NCBI RefSeq assembly: GCF_030273315.1
Contig: NZ_CP127174.1
Location: 2,728,001-2,792,000 of the forward strand
Origin: Natrialbaceae archaeon AArc-T1-2
GTDB lineage: Archaea > Halobacteriota > Halobacteria > Halobacteriales > Natrialbaceae
Reading direction: 5' to 3'
DNA: 64,000 bases
The translations under genes and the position numbers were made by a program. Each line of letters begins with the position of its first letter. Position 1 is the first letter of the stretch. Positions 51,489-60,273 of this stretch are shown piece by piece. The notes below the pieces were generated by a model, which was given only the letters and a program-made list of their open reading frames with translations, made no database searches and was not told the DNA's origin.

Positions 51489-52028
51489 ATGACGGAGATC
51501 GCGACGTTCGGCGGCGGCTGTTTCTGGTGTATCGAAGCCCCGTTCACGGAACTCGACGGTGTGGAGTCGGTTACGTCGGGGTACGCGGGTGGTCACGTCG
51601 ACGACCCAACCTACCGCGAGGTGTGTTCGGGCACGACCGGACACGCCGAAGTGGTCCAGGTGGAGTACGCGCCGGCGGAGATCGGATACGACGAGTTGCT
51701 CGAGGTGTTCTTCGCGGTTCACGATCCGACACAGCTGAACCGACAGGGGCCGGACGTCGGGACGCAGTATCGTTCGATCGTCCTCTATCACGACGACGAG
51801 CAACGGGAGCTGGCGCAGGCGTACATCGAGGCGCTCGAGGAAGACGGCGGGTACGACGACGAGATCGTGACCGAACTGCAGCCCCTCGAGGAGTTCTGGC
51901 GAGCGGAGGAGTACCACCAGAACTACTTCGAGAAGAATCCTCGCGATGCGTACTGTCGGATGCACGCACAGCCGAAGGTCGAAAAAGTGCGCGAGAGCTT
52001 CGCCGAGAAGGTGACGACGTCGACGTAG
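51489..52028 (+). CDS. msrA: peptide-methionine (S)-S-oxide reductase MsrA
   Basis: 179 residues, standard length. The N-terminal ATFGGGCFWCIEAPF holds the nucleophilic Cys; GYAGGHVDDPTYREVCSGTTG-type sequence (here split: VTSGYAGGHVDDPTYREV) and HAEVVQVEYAP follow. FWRAEEYHQNYFEKNP near 140 is the family signature. It reduces methionine-S-sulfoxide in oxidised proteins. Start ATG 51489. Confidence 0.95.
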   Translation: MTEIATFGGGCFWCIEAPFTELDGVESVTSGYAGGHVDDPTYREVCSGTTGHAEVVQVEYAPAEIGYDELLEVFFAVHDPTQLNRQGPDVGTQYRSIVLYHDDEQRELAQAYIEALEEDGGYDDEIVTELQPLEEFWRAEEYHQNYFEKNPRDAYCRMHAQPKVEKVRESFAEKVTTST

Positions 52029-52036
52029 CGTCCGGG

Positions 52037-52444
52037 CTACCGGCTGACGTCTTCCTCGTCGGTGTCGTCGCCCGTTCCAGGAAGCGTACGCGGGCCAGCC
52101 GAGTCGTCCTCGCTCGAGTCCGAGTCCGAGTTCGAGCTTGAACGCGAACTCGAGGACGTCGGCAGCGTGTGGGGATCGGCCGGCTCGTCGCCGTGTTTCG
52201 CGTCGTCGCGTTCGAACAGGTACACCGCCGGCCCGGCGAGCGCGACCACGAGCAGCCCCGGTCGTGGCACGGTCGGGACGGCCAGTGCGGTGACGAGTGC
52301 GACCGCACAGGTCCCGCCGGCGAGCGTCGCCCAGAACGCCGGCCTGCCGAGACCGAGCCGCTGGGCGTCCCAGTAAACGAACGCGGTGAGGCCGACGATG
52401 ACCGTGATGGCCACGAGGACGGCAAACAGTGCAAGCGGCGTCAT
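52037..52444 (-). CDS. small membrane protein with acidic Ser-rich tail
   Basis: 135 residues from ATG 52444 (MTPLALFAVLVAITVIVGLT). Three hydrophobic helices in the first ~75 residues (LALFAVLVAITVIVGL; FWATLAGGTCAVALVTALAV; GLLVVALAGPAVYLF) are followed by a disordered Ser/Asp tail (SSSSRSSSNSDSDSSEDD). Convergent with msrA (8-bp gap). Conserved in haloarchaea as I recall; function unknown. Confidence 0.68.
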   Translation of the reverse strand: MTPLALFAVLVAITVIVGLTAFVYWDAQRLGLGRPAFWATLAGGTCAVALVTALAVPTVPRPGLLVVALAGPAVYLFERDDAKHGDEPADPHTLPTSSSSRSSSNSDSDSSEDDSAGPRTLPGTGDDTDEEDVSR

Positions 52445-52521
52445 TGTGCCCCGGTTCGGTCGCGGCGAGGAAAACGTTCCGGATCGACGGCTCTCGCACC
52501 GACTCACGTCCGAGGGCGCCA

Positions 52522-53181
52522 TCACTCGCGAACTGCAACCGCCCGAACCGGCGCGGCGTCACCGGCTGCGAGCGCGAGCGGATACGCGTGTAGTTCGAAG
52601 GTGTCGGGAACCGCCGCGAGCCCCCGGAGGTTCTCGAGGAGCAGCCGGTCGTCCGCGAAGAGGGCACGATGGACCGGGAAACCGTCCGGCTCGTCCGCTT
52701 CGGCGTTTGCCGTCGGCGTCGGGTCCACGTTCGGGGTGTCGATCCCGACGTGGACGTCCCACTCGAGAAGTACCTCGGCGGCGTCCGCAGTGAGGTAGGG
52801 GTGCTCGAGGTAGCGATCGGTCCCCCAGGTCTCGTCCCAGCCGGTCTGGACGACGAGCAGGTCGGCCGCCGTGACGGTCGACGGCGTGACGTCCCGCAGT
52901 CGACCGGCGTCGATCGGCTCGCGGGCCGCGAGCGGTCGGAGGTCGATCCGACGAGCCCCAAACCGGAACGTCTCGAGCGGGTAGGACTCGAGGCCGGGTC
53001 CATCTGCGAGCAGATGGGCGGGTGCGTCGACGTGCGTGCCGGCGTGAGTTCCAAGCGAGAGGGAAGTGACGCGGTAGCCATCGTCGCCGACGGTCGCAGC
53101 CGGTTCGACTTCGACCGGCGGATCGCCCGGATAGACCGGCGTCCCATCTGCGAGCGGATGCGAGAGATCGTACGTCGCCAT
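52522..53181 (-). CDS. cyclase-family (kynurenine-formamidase-like) hydrolase
   Basis: 219 residues. The N-terminal ATYDLSHPLADGTPVYPGDP and the metal-binding LGTHAGTHVDAPAHLLADGP (HxGTHxDxPxH, ~43-60) define the PF04199 cyclase family. DLLVVQTGWDETWG and GIDTPNVDP follow. Members are metal-dependent hydrolases, including arylformamidase; the actual substrate is not determined by sequence. Divergent from the aldo/keto reductase with a ~105-bp spacer. Confidence 0.88.
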   Translation of the reverse strand: MATYDLSHPLADGTPVYPGDPPVEVEPAATVGDDGYRVTSLSLGTHAGTHVDAPAHLLADGPGLESYPLETFRFGARRIDLRPLAAREPIDAGRLRDVTPSTVTAADLLVVQTGWDETWGTDRYLEHPYLTADAAEVLLEWDVHVGIDTPNVDPTPTANAEADEPDGFPVHRALFADDRLLLENLRGLAAVPDTFELHAYPLALAAGDAAPVRAVAVRE

Positions 53182-53287
53182 CGGACGGATCGACGGTCGC
53201 GACCGTCTTGGGTTTTGGTTTGCTCGGCCCAGCCGAGCCGGCAGCCACGCCCCTCAGCGTTTTGTCGGTCGCCTTCGAACGCCATCC

Positions 53288-54307
53288 ATGGAGTACGTCA
53301 CGCTCGGGAACACCGGTATGACAGTCTCGAGACTCGGCCTCGGAACCTGGCGGTTCGGGAAACGACACGGCGACGTCGTCGAGACCGATCGCGAACAGGC
53401 CCACGAACTGCTCGAGGCCAGCCGGGACCGCGGGATCAACTTCATCGATACGGCAAACGGCTACGGCGATCCGGACGGCACCGCAGAGACGTGGATCGGC
53501 GAGTGGCTCACAGACCACGACCGCGAGGAGTTCGTCATCGCCTCGAAGGTGTACTTTCCCTTCGACGGCTGGGGCGAACCCGGACCCAACGACTCCGGTC
53601 TGAGCAGAAAGCACATCCGCGCCCAGATCGAGGGCACCCTCGAGCGACTCGGGACGGACTACCTCGACATCTACTACATTCACCGCTGGGACGAGTCGAC
53701 GCCGATCCGTGAGACGCTTTCGGTTCTCGATGATCTCGTCCACGAGGGGAAAGTCCACTATCTGGGTGCCTCGAGTATGGCCGCCTGGCAGCTGGCAAAG
53801 GCGCTGTGGACGAGCGACGTCGAGGGACTCGAGCGCTTCGAGGTGACCCAGCCGATGGTCAACGCGGTCCAGTACGACGCCGTCGGCGACTACCTCGAGG
53901 TCTGTGCCGACCAGGAGCTCGCGGTCTGTCCGTACTCGCCGCTTGCGGGTGGCTTTCTCACCGGCAAGTACGAGCGCGGTCCGGACGGCTCCGTCGAGGC
54001 ACCGGACGGCACCCGGGCGAGTCTCACCGAGACGTTCGGCGAGCACTACACGACCGGCCGGGCCTGGGACGTCCTCGAGGCGGTCGAGTCGGTCGCCGAC
54101 GAACTCGACGCGACGCCGGCGCAGGTGTCGCTACGCTGGTTGATGTACCACCAGGCCCAGTTCACGTGCGTACCGATCATCGGCGCGCGAACGAAATCTC
54201 AGTTCGAAGAGAACGTCGGTGCGACCGACCTCGAGTTCTCCCGTGAACAGTACGACCGCATCCACGAGGCGCGGACGACCGATCAGCGCGCGAGCGGTCG
54301 CCAGTAG
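53288..54307 (+). CDS. aldo/keto reductase
   Basis: 339 residues forming an (alpha/beta)8 barrel. MEYVTLGNTGMTVSRLGLGT; INFIDTANGYG with catalytic Asp and Tyr (~53-60); FVIASKVYFPF with catalytic Lys (~85); and IYYIHRWDESTPIRET, where His is the fourth tetrad residue. C-terminal VPIIGARTKSQFEENVGA is the NADPH-phosphate loop. An NADPH-dependent carbonyl reductase of the YajO/AKR-like branch. The 3' end overlaps the convergent membrane-protein gene by 25 bp. Confidence 0.92.
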   Translation: MEYVTLGNTGMTVSRLGLGTWRFGKRHGDVVETDREQAHELLEASRDRGINFIDTANGYGDPDGTAETWIGEWLTDHDREEFVIASKVYFPFDGWGEPGPNDSGLSRKHIRAQIEGTLERLGTDYLDIYYIHRWDESTPIRETLSVLDDLVHEGKVHYLGASSMAAWQLAKALWTSDVEGLERFEVTQPMVNAVQYDAVGDYLEVCADQELAVCPYSPLAGGFLTGKYERGPDGSVEAPDGTRASLTETFGEHYTTGRAWDVLEAVESVADELDATPAQVSLRWLMYHQAQFTCVPIIGARTKSQFEENVGATDLEFSREQYDRIHEARTTDQRASGRQ

Positions 54308-54948
54308 AGCAACGCGACGGTGAGGACGAAGGCGACCGTCGAGAGTTCGTAAGCCTGGGCGTACACCGCCGTCGCGACGGCGGTCCCGGCACCGGCCGTA
54401 CCGGTCGTCAGCGAGGCGAGAATCGGCCAGGCACAGCTCACGCAGGCGAACAGCCCGACGACGCCGCCGGCGGCGGACCTGGCGGCGTCGAGCACCGTCA
54501 CGTAGACCAGGTAAGCAAGCGAGAGATAGCCTACGAGCTGATACGGAACCAGGGAGACGAGTAGCCACGAGCCGCTGTAAAAGAGTGCGGGCCCGTAACC
54601 CGGGGGAAGCGTCGCCTCGAGGCGGAGCCCGTGCGCGTGCCAGTCGCTCGTGAACAGACTCGTCGCGAACAGCCCGCCGACGGCGGCCAGGACGAGAAAG
54701 TAGCCGACGGCGACCGCCCCGGCGATCGACTTCTGGCGACGGGTCCCGCCGGTCGGCGTCGTCCGCGCCACGGCCCAGACGCCGACGTTGATCCAGACGA
54801 ACGGGTAGAGATGAAAGAGGCCGACGTCGACGTTCGCAACCGTGACGTAGATCCCGACGAGTGCGACCTCGAGCGCGACGACGGCACTCCAGACGAGTAT
54901 CGAGAACGGACTCGGCCGCGAGACGTCGACGTGATCGAGTGTCGACAT
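54283..54948 (-). CDS. conserved haloarchaeal membrane protein beside ctaAB
   Basis: 221 residues with about six TM helices, starting MSTLDHVDVSRPSPFSILVW. A C-terminal FACVSCAWPILASL segment carries two cysteines in a TM, as in some haloarchaeal proteins next to heme-copper oxidase genes. Its ATG directly adjoins the stop codon of the heme-synthesis fusion, so the two are cotranscribed; a role in cytochrome oxidase assembly is inferred only from this. Confidence 0.75.
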   Translation of the reverse strand: MSTLDHVDVSRPSPFSILVWSAVVALEVALVGIYVTVANVDVGLFHLYPFVWINVGVWAVARTTPTGGTRRQKSIAGAVAVGYFLVLAAVGGLFATSLFTSDWHAHGLRLEATLPPGYGPALFYSGSWLLVSLVPYQLVGYLSLAYLVYVTVLDAARSAAGGVVGLFACVSCAWPILASLTTGTAGAGTAVATAVYAQAYELSTVAFVLTVALLYWRPLAR

Positions 54949-56370
54949 TCAGAGTACCATCGCGTCGACGAAGATCGCGACGAGGACGGTCCCGAGGAAG
55001 GCGTTAGAGGCGTGAAACGCCCGGAATGCGGCGGCTTCGGTCTGCTCGAAATGCAACCGAACGGCGGCCCAGAGGAAGACGCCACCGAAGACGACGACGG
55101 TCGCGGCGTACAGCACGCCGAGGTCGGTGACCCAGGCGAGGCCGATGGCTCCGGCGAGCGTCGCAGCGATGTAGTAGACGATGTGCTTTCGCGTGGTCGT
55201 CTCGCCGCGGACGACGGGCATCATCGGGAAGCCGCCGCGGGCGTAGTCCTCGCGGTAGGCGAGCGCGAGGTTGTAAAAGTGCGCCGGCGTCCACAGGAAG
55301 ATGAGTCCGGCCAGTGCGAGCGCCGGGATGCCGATCTCGTTCGTCACCGCCGCCCAGCCGATCAACGCGGGCAACGCGCCGGCCGCGCCGCCGATGACCG
55401 TGTTCTGGACCGTATGCGGCTTGAGCAACAGCGTGTAGACGACGCTGTAGAACAGGATTGCAGCCAGTCCAAGCGCCGCGGCCAGGGCGTTGATCGTCAG
55501 GAAAACGGAGACCGACGCCCCCGTCAGGAACAGGCCGAACAACACGGCGTTGCGGACGGGAACCAGGTCGGTCGCGAGCGGCCGATCCTCGGTCCGGGAC
55601 ATCCGTCGATCGATGTCGCGCTCTAGGACGTTGTTGAACGTTCCCGAGGCACCGATCGCGAGCACGCCGCCGCCGAGCGTCGCGACGACGGTGTAGAGAT
55701 CGAGTGCGGGCCCGGCTGCGAGTGCCATCCCGGCGGCGGCGACGAGACAGAGCAGCCACATCAGCCGGGGTTTCATCATCTCGAAGTAGGCTGCCGCCGT
55801 CAGCTTCGTCCGGGCGAGCGGACTCGAGGGAAGTTCGCGTGGAGGAGCGGGCTCGTCCTCGAGGGGAGCCGGTTCGGGGGCCGGCTCGATCGCGTCGTCG
55901 TTGCCACCGGTCGTCGCCTCGAGGTCCCACGCGAGTGCGAGGACGACGACCGTGAAGACGACGAGTCCGAGCGTCAGGTGGAGGCCGGGAGCGATCGCCG
56001 CAGGCCCCATCGTCGCAGTCACCGCGCCGACGCCGACCTGGACGCCGTAGAGGGCAACGCCGGCAGCGAGCGCGTACCGGACCCGGGCGGTGACGTCACC
56101 GGCCCAGGCGGCGACCGTCGAGGCGACGACCAACAGCCCGACGAGGACGGCGGCGAGTCGGTGTCCCCAGGCGATGGCGAGTTCGGTCTGGCTCAGGGGG
56201 TCGGTCGGCGTGTGACAGAGCGGCCAGGTCGAACAGGCCGATCCGGCACCGGTCAACGACGTGGTCGCGCCCACGACGAGCAACAGGTAGATCCCGAGCG
56301 CGGTCGCTGCAAGCAGTCCGGAGAACCGCGTTCGCGTCCCGATCGGTCGCGGGAGGGTGTCCGATGCCAC
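54949..56370 (-). CDS. ctaB: CtaA-like domain fused to heme o synthase (protoheme IX farnesyltransferase)
   Basis: 473 residues in two membrane modules. Residues 1-150 resemble the four-TM half of heme A synthase (TSLTGAGSACSTWPLCHTPT with two cysteines, then AWGHRLAAVLVG with the heme His). After an acidic Pro-rich linker (~165-200) comes a UbiA-type prenyltransferase: YFEMMKPRLMWLL, ASGTFNNVLERDIDRRMSRT (first Asp motif) and FYNLALAYREDYARGGFPMM (second). It converts heme b to heme o for terminal oxidases. GTG 56370 is preferred to ATG 56403, which would include a ggatgg/ccatcc hairpin. Confidence 0.88.
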   Translation of the reverse strand: MASDTLPRPIGTRTRFSGLLAATALGIYLLLVVGATTSLTGAGSACSTWPLCHTPTDPLSQTELAIAWGHRLAAVLVGLLVVASTVAAWAGDVTARVRYALAAGVALYGVQVGVGAVTATMGPAAIAPGLHLTLGLVVFTVVVLALAWDLEATTGGNDDAIEPAPEPAPLEDEPAPPRELPSSPLARTKLTAAAYFEMMKPRLMWLLCLVAAAGMALAAGPALDLYTVVATLGGGVLAIGASGTFNNVLERDIDRRMSRTEDRPLATDLVPVRNAVLFGLFLTGASVSVFLTINALAAALGLAAILFYSVVYTLLLKPHTVQNTVIGGAAGALPALIGWAAVTNEIGIPALALAGLIFLWTPAHFYNLALAYREDYARGGFPMMPVVRGETTTRKHIVYYIAATLAGAIGLAWVTDLGVLYAATVVVFGGVFLWAAVRLHFEQTEAAAFRAFHASNAFLGTVLVAIFVDAMVL

Positions 56371-56456
56371 GGCTATTCTACTGGATGGTTCGAGCCATCC
56401 CACTTAGGCGCTTCGAGATTCGAACCAGGCGACCACCCCGGCTGATCGATACGATC

Positions 56457-56744
56457 TCACATCCCCATGTCCTCGGCTGCGTCCGGCACCGGAAGCGACG
56501 CCGGCGAAACCTCGAGCAACTCGGCCGCGTGGTCGAGTGCCATCTCGAACCCGTAGTAGCGCTCGAGTTCGTCGCCGTCGGCCGTCGGGCGAACTTTCAA
56601 CATCGCGTAGCCGTCGACGTTCTGGGCGATTGCCGCGGTTCGACCGTCGCGTTCGAACGCGAGGAGCCGTTCCGTCTCGGTCTCGGTGTAGCGTGCGGTG
56701 ACGTCTCCCGTCTCGGCGGTGGTCGCTGCGTCCACATCGCTCAT
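56457..56744 (-). CDS. small conserved haloarchaeal protein
   Basis: 95 residues from ATG 56744 (MSDVDAATTAETGDVTARYT). Strand-rich middle part (TERLLAFERDGRTAAIAQNV, GYAMLKVRP) then a helix (ELERYYGFEMALDHAAELLE). No catalytic motif. It lies ~85 bp upstream of the ctaAB start on the same strand and is divergent from the membrane metalloprotease gene. DUF7111-like by memory; function unknown. Confidence 0.65.
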   Translation of the reverse strand: MSDVDAATTAETGDVTARYTETETERLLAFERDGRTAAIAQNVDGYAMLKVRPTADGDELERYYGFEMALDHAAELLEVSPASLPVPDAAEDMGM

Positions 56745-56832
56745 GTCTCGAGCTGGGTGACGAACGAACGCCAAGCTATCGGTTCCGGATCACATCGATA
56801 CGGCTTTTTCCCTGGTATCTCGAGTCGATGTC

Positions 56833-57783
56833 GTGACGTCGTCGATCCGAACGAGTGCGAACGACCTCGAGCTGGTCGGCTCGATCGACCCCACGGCCGC
56901 AGCCACGAGGCGGTGGCTCGTCGTCTCGATCGCGGCGTTCGTCGCGTTCTGCTTCGGATTCGGGGCCGTCTTCGAACGGATCACGGGAGCCGGACTCGAG
57001 CCGATCGTGATCACCGCGTCGTCGCCACGTGCGGTTCTCGCTGGAACCGGCCTTCTCGTCTTCTTGCTCGTGTTCGTCGTCGTCCCTCACGAGTTGCTCC
57101 ACGGCCTGTGTCTGGTCCGCTACGGCGGCGACCCCACCTACGGCGTCGGTCTCGGCGCTCCCGCCTTTCTCCACCCCCGCGCCTACGCGAGCAGCGAGGC
57201 CGTCTACACCAGAAACCAGCTGCTCGTCGCCGCACTCGCCCCGTTCGTCGTCATCACGGTCGCCGGCGTCGGGGCGCTCGCGGTCCTCGAGTCGCCGCTT
57301 TTGATCGTTCCGCTCGCAGCCAACGCCGCGGGATCGGTCGGCGACTTCCGGGTGGCCGCAAGCCTCGCTCGCTACCCTGCGGACGTCCGCGTCACCGGTC
57401 TCCCGGACGGGAGCGGGCTGGGGGTCTACGGCCGGCCCTCGAGCCGATCCCCGGCCGAGGTCCCGTTCGATGACGTGCTCGCGACGGTGCTCGTGGGCGC
57501 GGCTGGCACGCTCACCCTCACGGTCGCGACGCTTTTCGCGGCAGTCGTCACGTCGATCGCCGCCGGCTCCGGAACGATCGTCGTCGGCGAGCCCGACGGT
57601 CCGTGGTACCGGTTTCTGTTCCGTCACGACCTCATCCGAGGAGGAACCGGTGCGGCCGTCGAGTTCGGCGTTCCGGCGATCGGCGTCCTCGCGTTCGTCG
57701 GCGGACTCACGTGGGCGCTTGCCGTCGCGGTCGTCGACCGCCTCATCGGGTCGGCCGACGAACACGCGTCGACCGAACCGTAA
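56833..57783 (+). CDS. DUF3267-type membrane metalloprotease
   Basis: 316 residues starting at GTG 56833, six or so TM helices. VVVPHELLHGLCLVRYGGDP near 83-102 contains HELLH, an HExxH zinc-protease motif at a membrane helix, as in the DUF3267/M50-like family. The second half has TM helices and a ~50-residue insert (about 195-215). Probably cleaves a membrane or membrane-proximal substrate. A PadR regulator gene starts 32 bp after its stop, and may control it. Confidence 0.8.
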   Translation: MTSSIRTSANDLELVGSIDPTAAATRRWLVVSIAAFVAFCFGFGAVFERITGAGLEPIVITASSPRAVLAGTGLLVFLLVFVVVPHELLHGLCLVRYGGDPTYGVGLGAPAFLHPRAYASSEAVYTRNQLLVAALAPFVVITVAGVGALAVLESPLLIVPLAANAAGSVGDFRVAASLARYPADVRVTGLPDGSGLGVYGRPSSRSPAEVPFDDVLATVLVGAAGTLTLTVATLFAAVVTSIAAGSGTIVVGEPDGPWYRFLFRHDLIRGGTGAAVEFGVPAIGVLAFVGGLTWALAVAVVDRLIGSADEHASTEP

Positions 57784-57815
57784 CGCTCGAGCGCTCCCCC
57801 TGCGAACGCCACCGC

Positions 57816-58097
57816 ATGCAGTGGCTCCAGAGCGGACGACGACGCGACCTCTGTGTCGTACTCGCCAGCGCCGGCGAACTCCGCGGACAGCAACTGAAGT
57901 CGCAACTCGAGTCGCGGTACGAGACACGCCTCGAGCCCCGATCGTTCTACGACTCGCTGTCGGCGCTGGTCGAAGCGGGACTCGTCGAGAAACGGACCGA
58001 GGGCGTCCACGACGTCTACGTGCTGACCGACGACGGCGAGAAACGCCTGCGAGAACACTACGAGTGGGTTCGGAACTGTCTCGAAGAGGGCTCGTGA
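57816..58097 (+). CDS. PadR-family regulator (copy 2)
   Basis: 93 residues from ATG 57816 (MQWLQSGRRRDLCVVLASAG). Winged helix with LRGQQLKSQLESRYETRLEP, RSFYDSLSALVEAGLVEKRT (recognition helix region) and a wing EGVHDVYVLTDDGEKRLREH. It differs from the PadR protein at 20914-21189 in the first helix and is probably cotranscribed with the upstream metalloprotease gene (32-bp gap). Confidence 0.85.
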   Translation: MQWLQSGRRRDLCVVLASAGELRGQQLKSQLESRYETRLEPRSFYDSLSALVEAGLVEKRTEGVHDVYVLTDDGEKRLREHYEWVRNCLEEGS

Positions 58098-58215
58098 TAC
58101 CGCCTGCCAACACGGCAGACACCGATCGCGTCTCGATGCCCGCCACGTTCCGCGACGGCGTCTCGAGTGTGATCGGGCGTTCACTGACTGTTGTCTAGCA
58201 GTATGACCGGGTCGC

Positions 58216-59520
58216 TTAGCGGAACCACGACGGAGTCGGCACCGCGTTCGCTGTCTCGTCGACGCCGCGTTTCAACACGTCGCCCAGGCCGGGTGCGTGT
58301 CGGGTCTGGGCGAGTTCGGCGAGCAACGGAAGGTCCCCGAGGTGCAACAGCCGTGCGATCGCGGCCTTGTTCCCCCGGTTTGCCTTCGCCAGGGTGTTCT
58401 CGTCGAGGCGTCGCAGGTCGGCCATCAGCGTATCGTAGCGCTCGTTCGGCGCGAGATAGAGGAGATGGGTCATCAGCAGTCGCGAATCCATCCGCGGGGC
58501 GACGTCGCGGTGCCACAGTTTATCGTACAGCGCCATCTGTTCGGCGGAGGTGTCGGCGACGCCGTTGTCGAGACAGGCGTCGACCGTCGACGCTGCGGCA
58601 CGGGCTGACTTCATCCCCTTGTGGATACCCTCACCCCAGAGCGGATCGATCGTCGGAACCGTATCGCCGATGGCCACGAAGTTGTCCGTGCTCAACGAGC
58701 CGGGCGGCTGGATGTGTGCCGAACCCCGGTGCTGGATGCCTTCGATTCGCTCTGCACCGTGGAGCCGGGGGTCGGTCTCCATCCAGAACTCGAGGTAGTC
58801 GTCGATCGTGAACCCCTCGCGGGCGTTGCGTTCGTGGATGTCGTTTTGGATGTAACAGAGCCCGACCTTCGCGGTGTCCTCGCCCGTGTGGAAGATCCAG
58901 GAGTAGCCTCCGGGTGCGAGGTTGTGATCCAGTCGAAGCATCATCGCGTCGGTGAGGTCGGCGAAGCCGGGATGGGAGACGTCGACGCCCTCGAGTTCGT
59001 ACTCGATCCCGATGGCGTGGTTCTCGCGTTTCAGATCGCTTACGCCGAGTGCCTTTGCAAGCGGCGCACTCGGACCGGTCGCGTCGACGACGATCTTCCC
59101 GTAGACCTCCTCGCTGCCGTTGTACTCGACGCCGACGATCTCGCCGTTTTCCATGATGGGGGCAGTGACGCGGGCGTCGAAGCGGTACTCGGCACCGTGT
59201 TCGCGGCCGTCGTCGACGAGGAACCACTTGAAGTCGGCGAACTCGAGAACGGCACCGGCCTGTTCCTGTACGAAGTGGTCGTTCGGCGACTCGAGAACGA
59301 CGCTGTCGGTGTAGTTCATGACGACATCGTCGGGGATCCCGAACGCGGTCATCATCGAGGGGAACGTCCCCGCGGTGGACTTGTTGCTCGTGCGCGGGAA
59401 CTGCTCTTCCGGTTCGGTCTCGAGGACGACGACGTCGTAGCCCCGTGACGCGAGGTCGCGAGCACACTGTGCCCCGGCGGGGCCGGCACCCGCGATCACT
59501 ACGTCGTAATCTTCGCTCAT
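58216..59520 (-). CDS. geranylgeranyl reductase family FAD protein (DGGGP-lipid reductase-like)
   Basis: 434 residues. FAD-binding GxGxxG in YDVVIAGAGPAGAQCARDLA (5-24), central DATGPSAPLAKALG near 150, PGGYSWIFHTGEDTAKVGLC near 230 (family signature) and FVAIGDTVPTIDPLWGEGIH near 285 (second FAD motif). These saturate the isoprenoid chains of archaeal lipids or related prenyl compounds. Haloarchaea have several paralogs, so this one may act on menaquinone or another polyprenol. Confidence 0.87.
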   Translation of the reverse strand: MSEDYDVVIAGAGPAGAQCARDLASRGYDVVVLETEPEEQFPRTSNKSTAGTFPSMMTAFGIPDDVVMNYTDSVVLESPNDHFVQEQAGAVLEFADFKWFLVDDGREHGAEYRFDARVTAPIMENGEIVGVEYNGSEEVYGKIVVDATGPSAPLAKALGVSDLKRENHAIGIEYELEGVDVSHPGFADLTDAMMLRLDHNLAPGGYSWIFHTGEDTAKVGLCYIQNDIHERNAREGFTIDDYLEFWMETDPRLHGAERIEGIQHRGSAHIQPPGSLSTDNFVAIGDTVPTIDPLWGEGIHKGMKSARAAASTVDACLDNGVADTSAEQMALYDKLWHRDVAPRMDSRLLMTHLLYLAPNERYDTLMADLRRLDENTLAKANRGNKAAIARLLHLGDLPLLAELAQTRHAPGLGDVLKRGVDETANAVPTPSWFR

Positions 59521-59559
59521 ACGAGAGTTACTGGGCTGGAGGATAATCAGGCTTCCCAG

Positions 59560-60273
59560 TCAGAGCAGGTGTCGACACGCGCCAAGCGGTGGAAACCACA
59601 GCGACTCTTCGCTGTCGGGATCCCGAACCACGGGGTGAAAATCATCGATCGCGGTCACGAGCGGCGAGTGGATATCCCGACCCGAGACGGTATTTACCGT
59701 CATCCCGGAGGCGAGTCGGGTGATAGCCGGCACGACGACCACGTCGGCTCCCTCGTAGGTGTCGGGTCCGTACAGCAGACAGGGCCGTTTCCGACCGTCG
59801 ATCGACAGCGCCGGGTGGACGTGACCGATCACGTACCGCCTCGCTTCGAGGTCGGGACGTTCGTGGCCGTGGGTGACGACCGTCTCGTCGTCGGAGAGAC
59901 GATAGTCGGCGGTCGTCTCCCCGTCGTAGACGTCCTCGAGCATCGTATCGTGGTTACCGGGCGTGACGACGAGGGACGCACCGGTCCGGGAGACGGCCGC
60001 CTCGAGATCCGCGACCGATTCGGAGACGCCACGTGGAACCCGCGAAAACGAGTGCAACAGGTCGCCCGCGACGACGACCGTCGCCGGATCGAACCGCTCG
60101 AGTGCGTCCTCGAGGCGGGCGAGAACGTCCGACCCGTCCGCGATGGGCGCGTCGACGGCCGACGCCGCTGCCCGTCCGAGGTGGGCGTCGGCGACGACGA
60201 GCGCGTCGGCGTCGGGGACGTAGACGGCCCTGTTCGCGACGGAAAACGGGACGTCGACGTCGATCGTCGTCAT
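59560..60273 (-). CDS. calcineurin-like metallophosphoesterase
   Basis: 237 residues from ATG 60273 (MTTIDVDVPFSVANRAVYVP). The five-motif metal site is visible: ALVVADAHLGRA (D-x-H), TVVVAGDLLHSF (GD), VTPGNHDTML (GNHD), VVTHGHERPD (GH near 150) and YVIGHVHPAL (GHxH). Like other archaeal YfcE/MJ0037-type proteins, it is a predicted phosphodiesterase or nuclease-like phosphatase. Its start codon overlaps the archaeosortase stop by 4 bp, so the two are translationally coupled. Confidence 0.88.
   Translation of the reverse strand: MTTIDVDVPFSVANRAVYVPDADALVVADAHLGRAAASAVDAPIADGSDVLARLEDALERFDPATVVVAGDLLHSFSRVPRGVSESVADLEAAVSRTGASLVVTPGNHDTMLEDVYDGETTADYRLSDDETVVTHGHERPDLEARRYVIGHVHPALSIDGRKRPCLLYGPDTYEGADVVVVPAITRLASGMTVNTVSGRDIHSPLVTAIDDFHPVVRDPDSEESLWFPPLGACRHLL

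Noticed and set aside
54631-55626. 331-residue plus-strand frame opposite the heme synthase fusion
   Set aside because: Asp/Arg-dominated composition antisense to transmembrane sequence; no domains.
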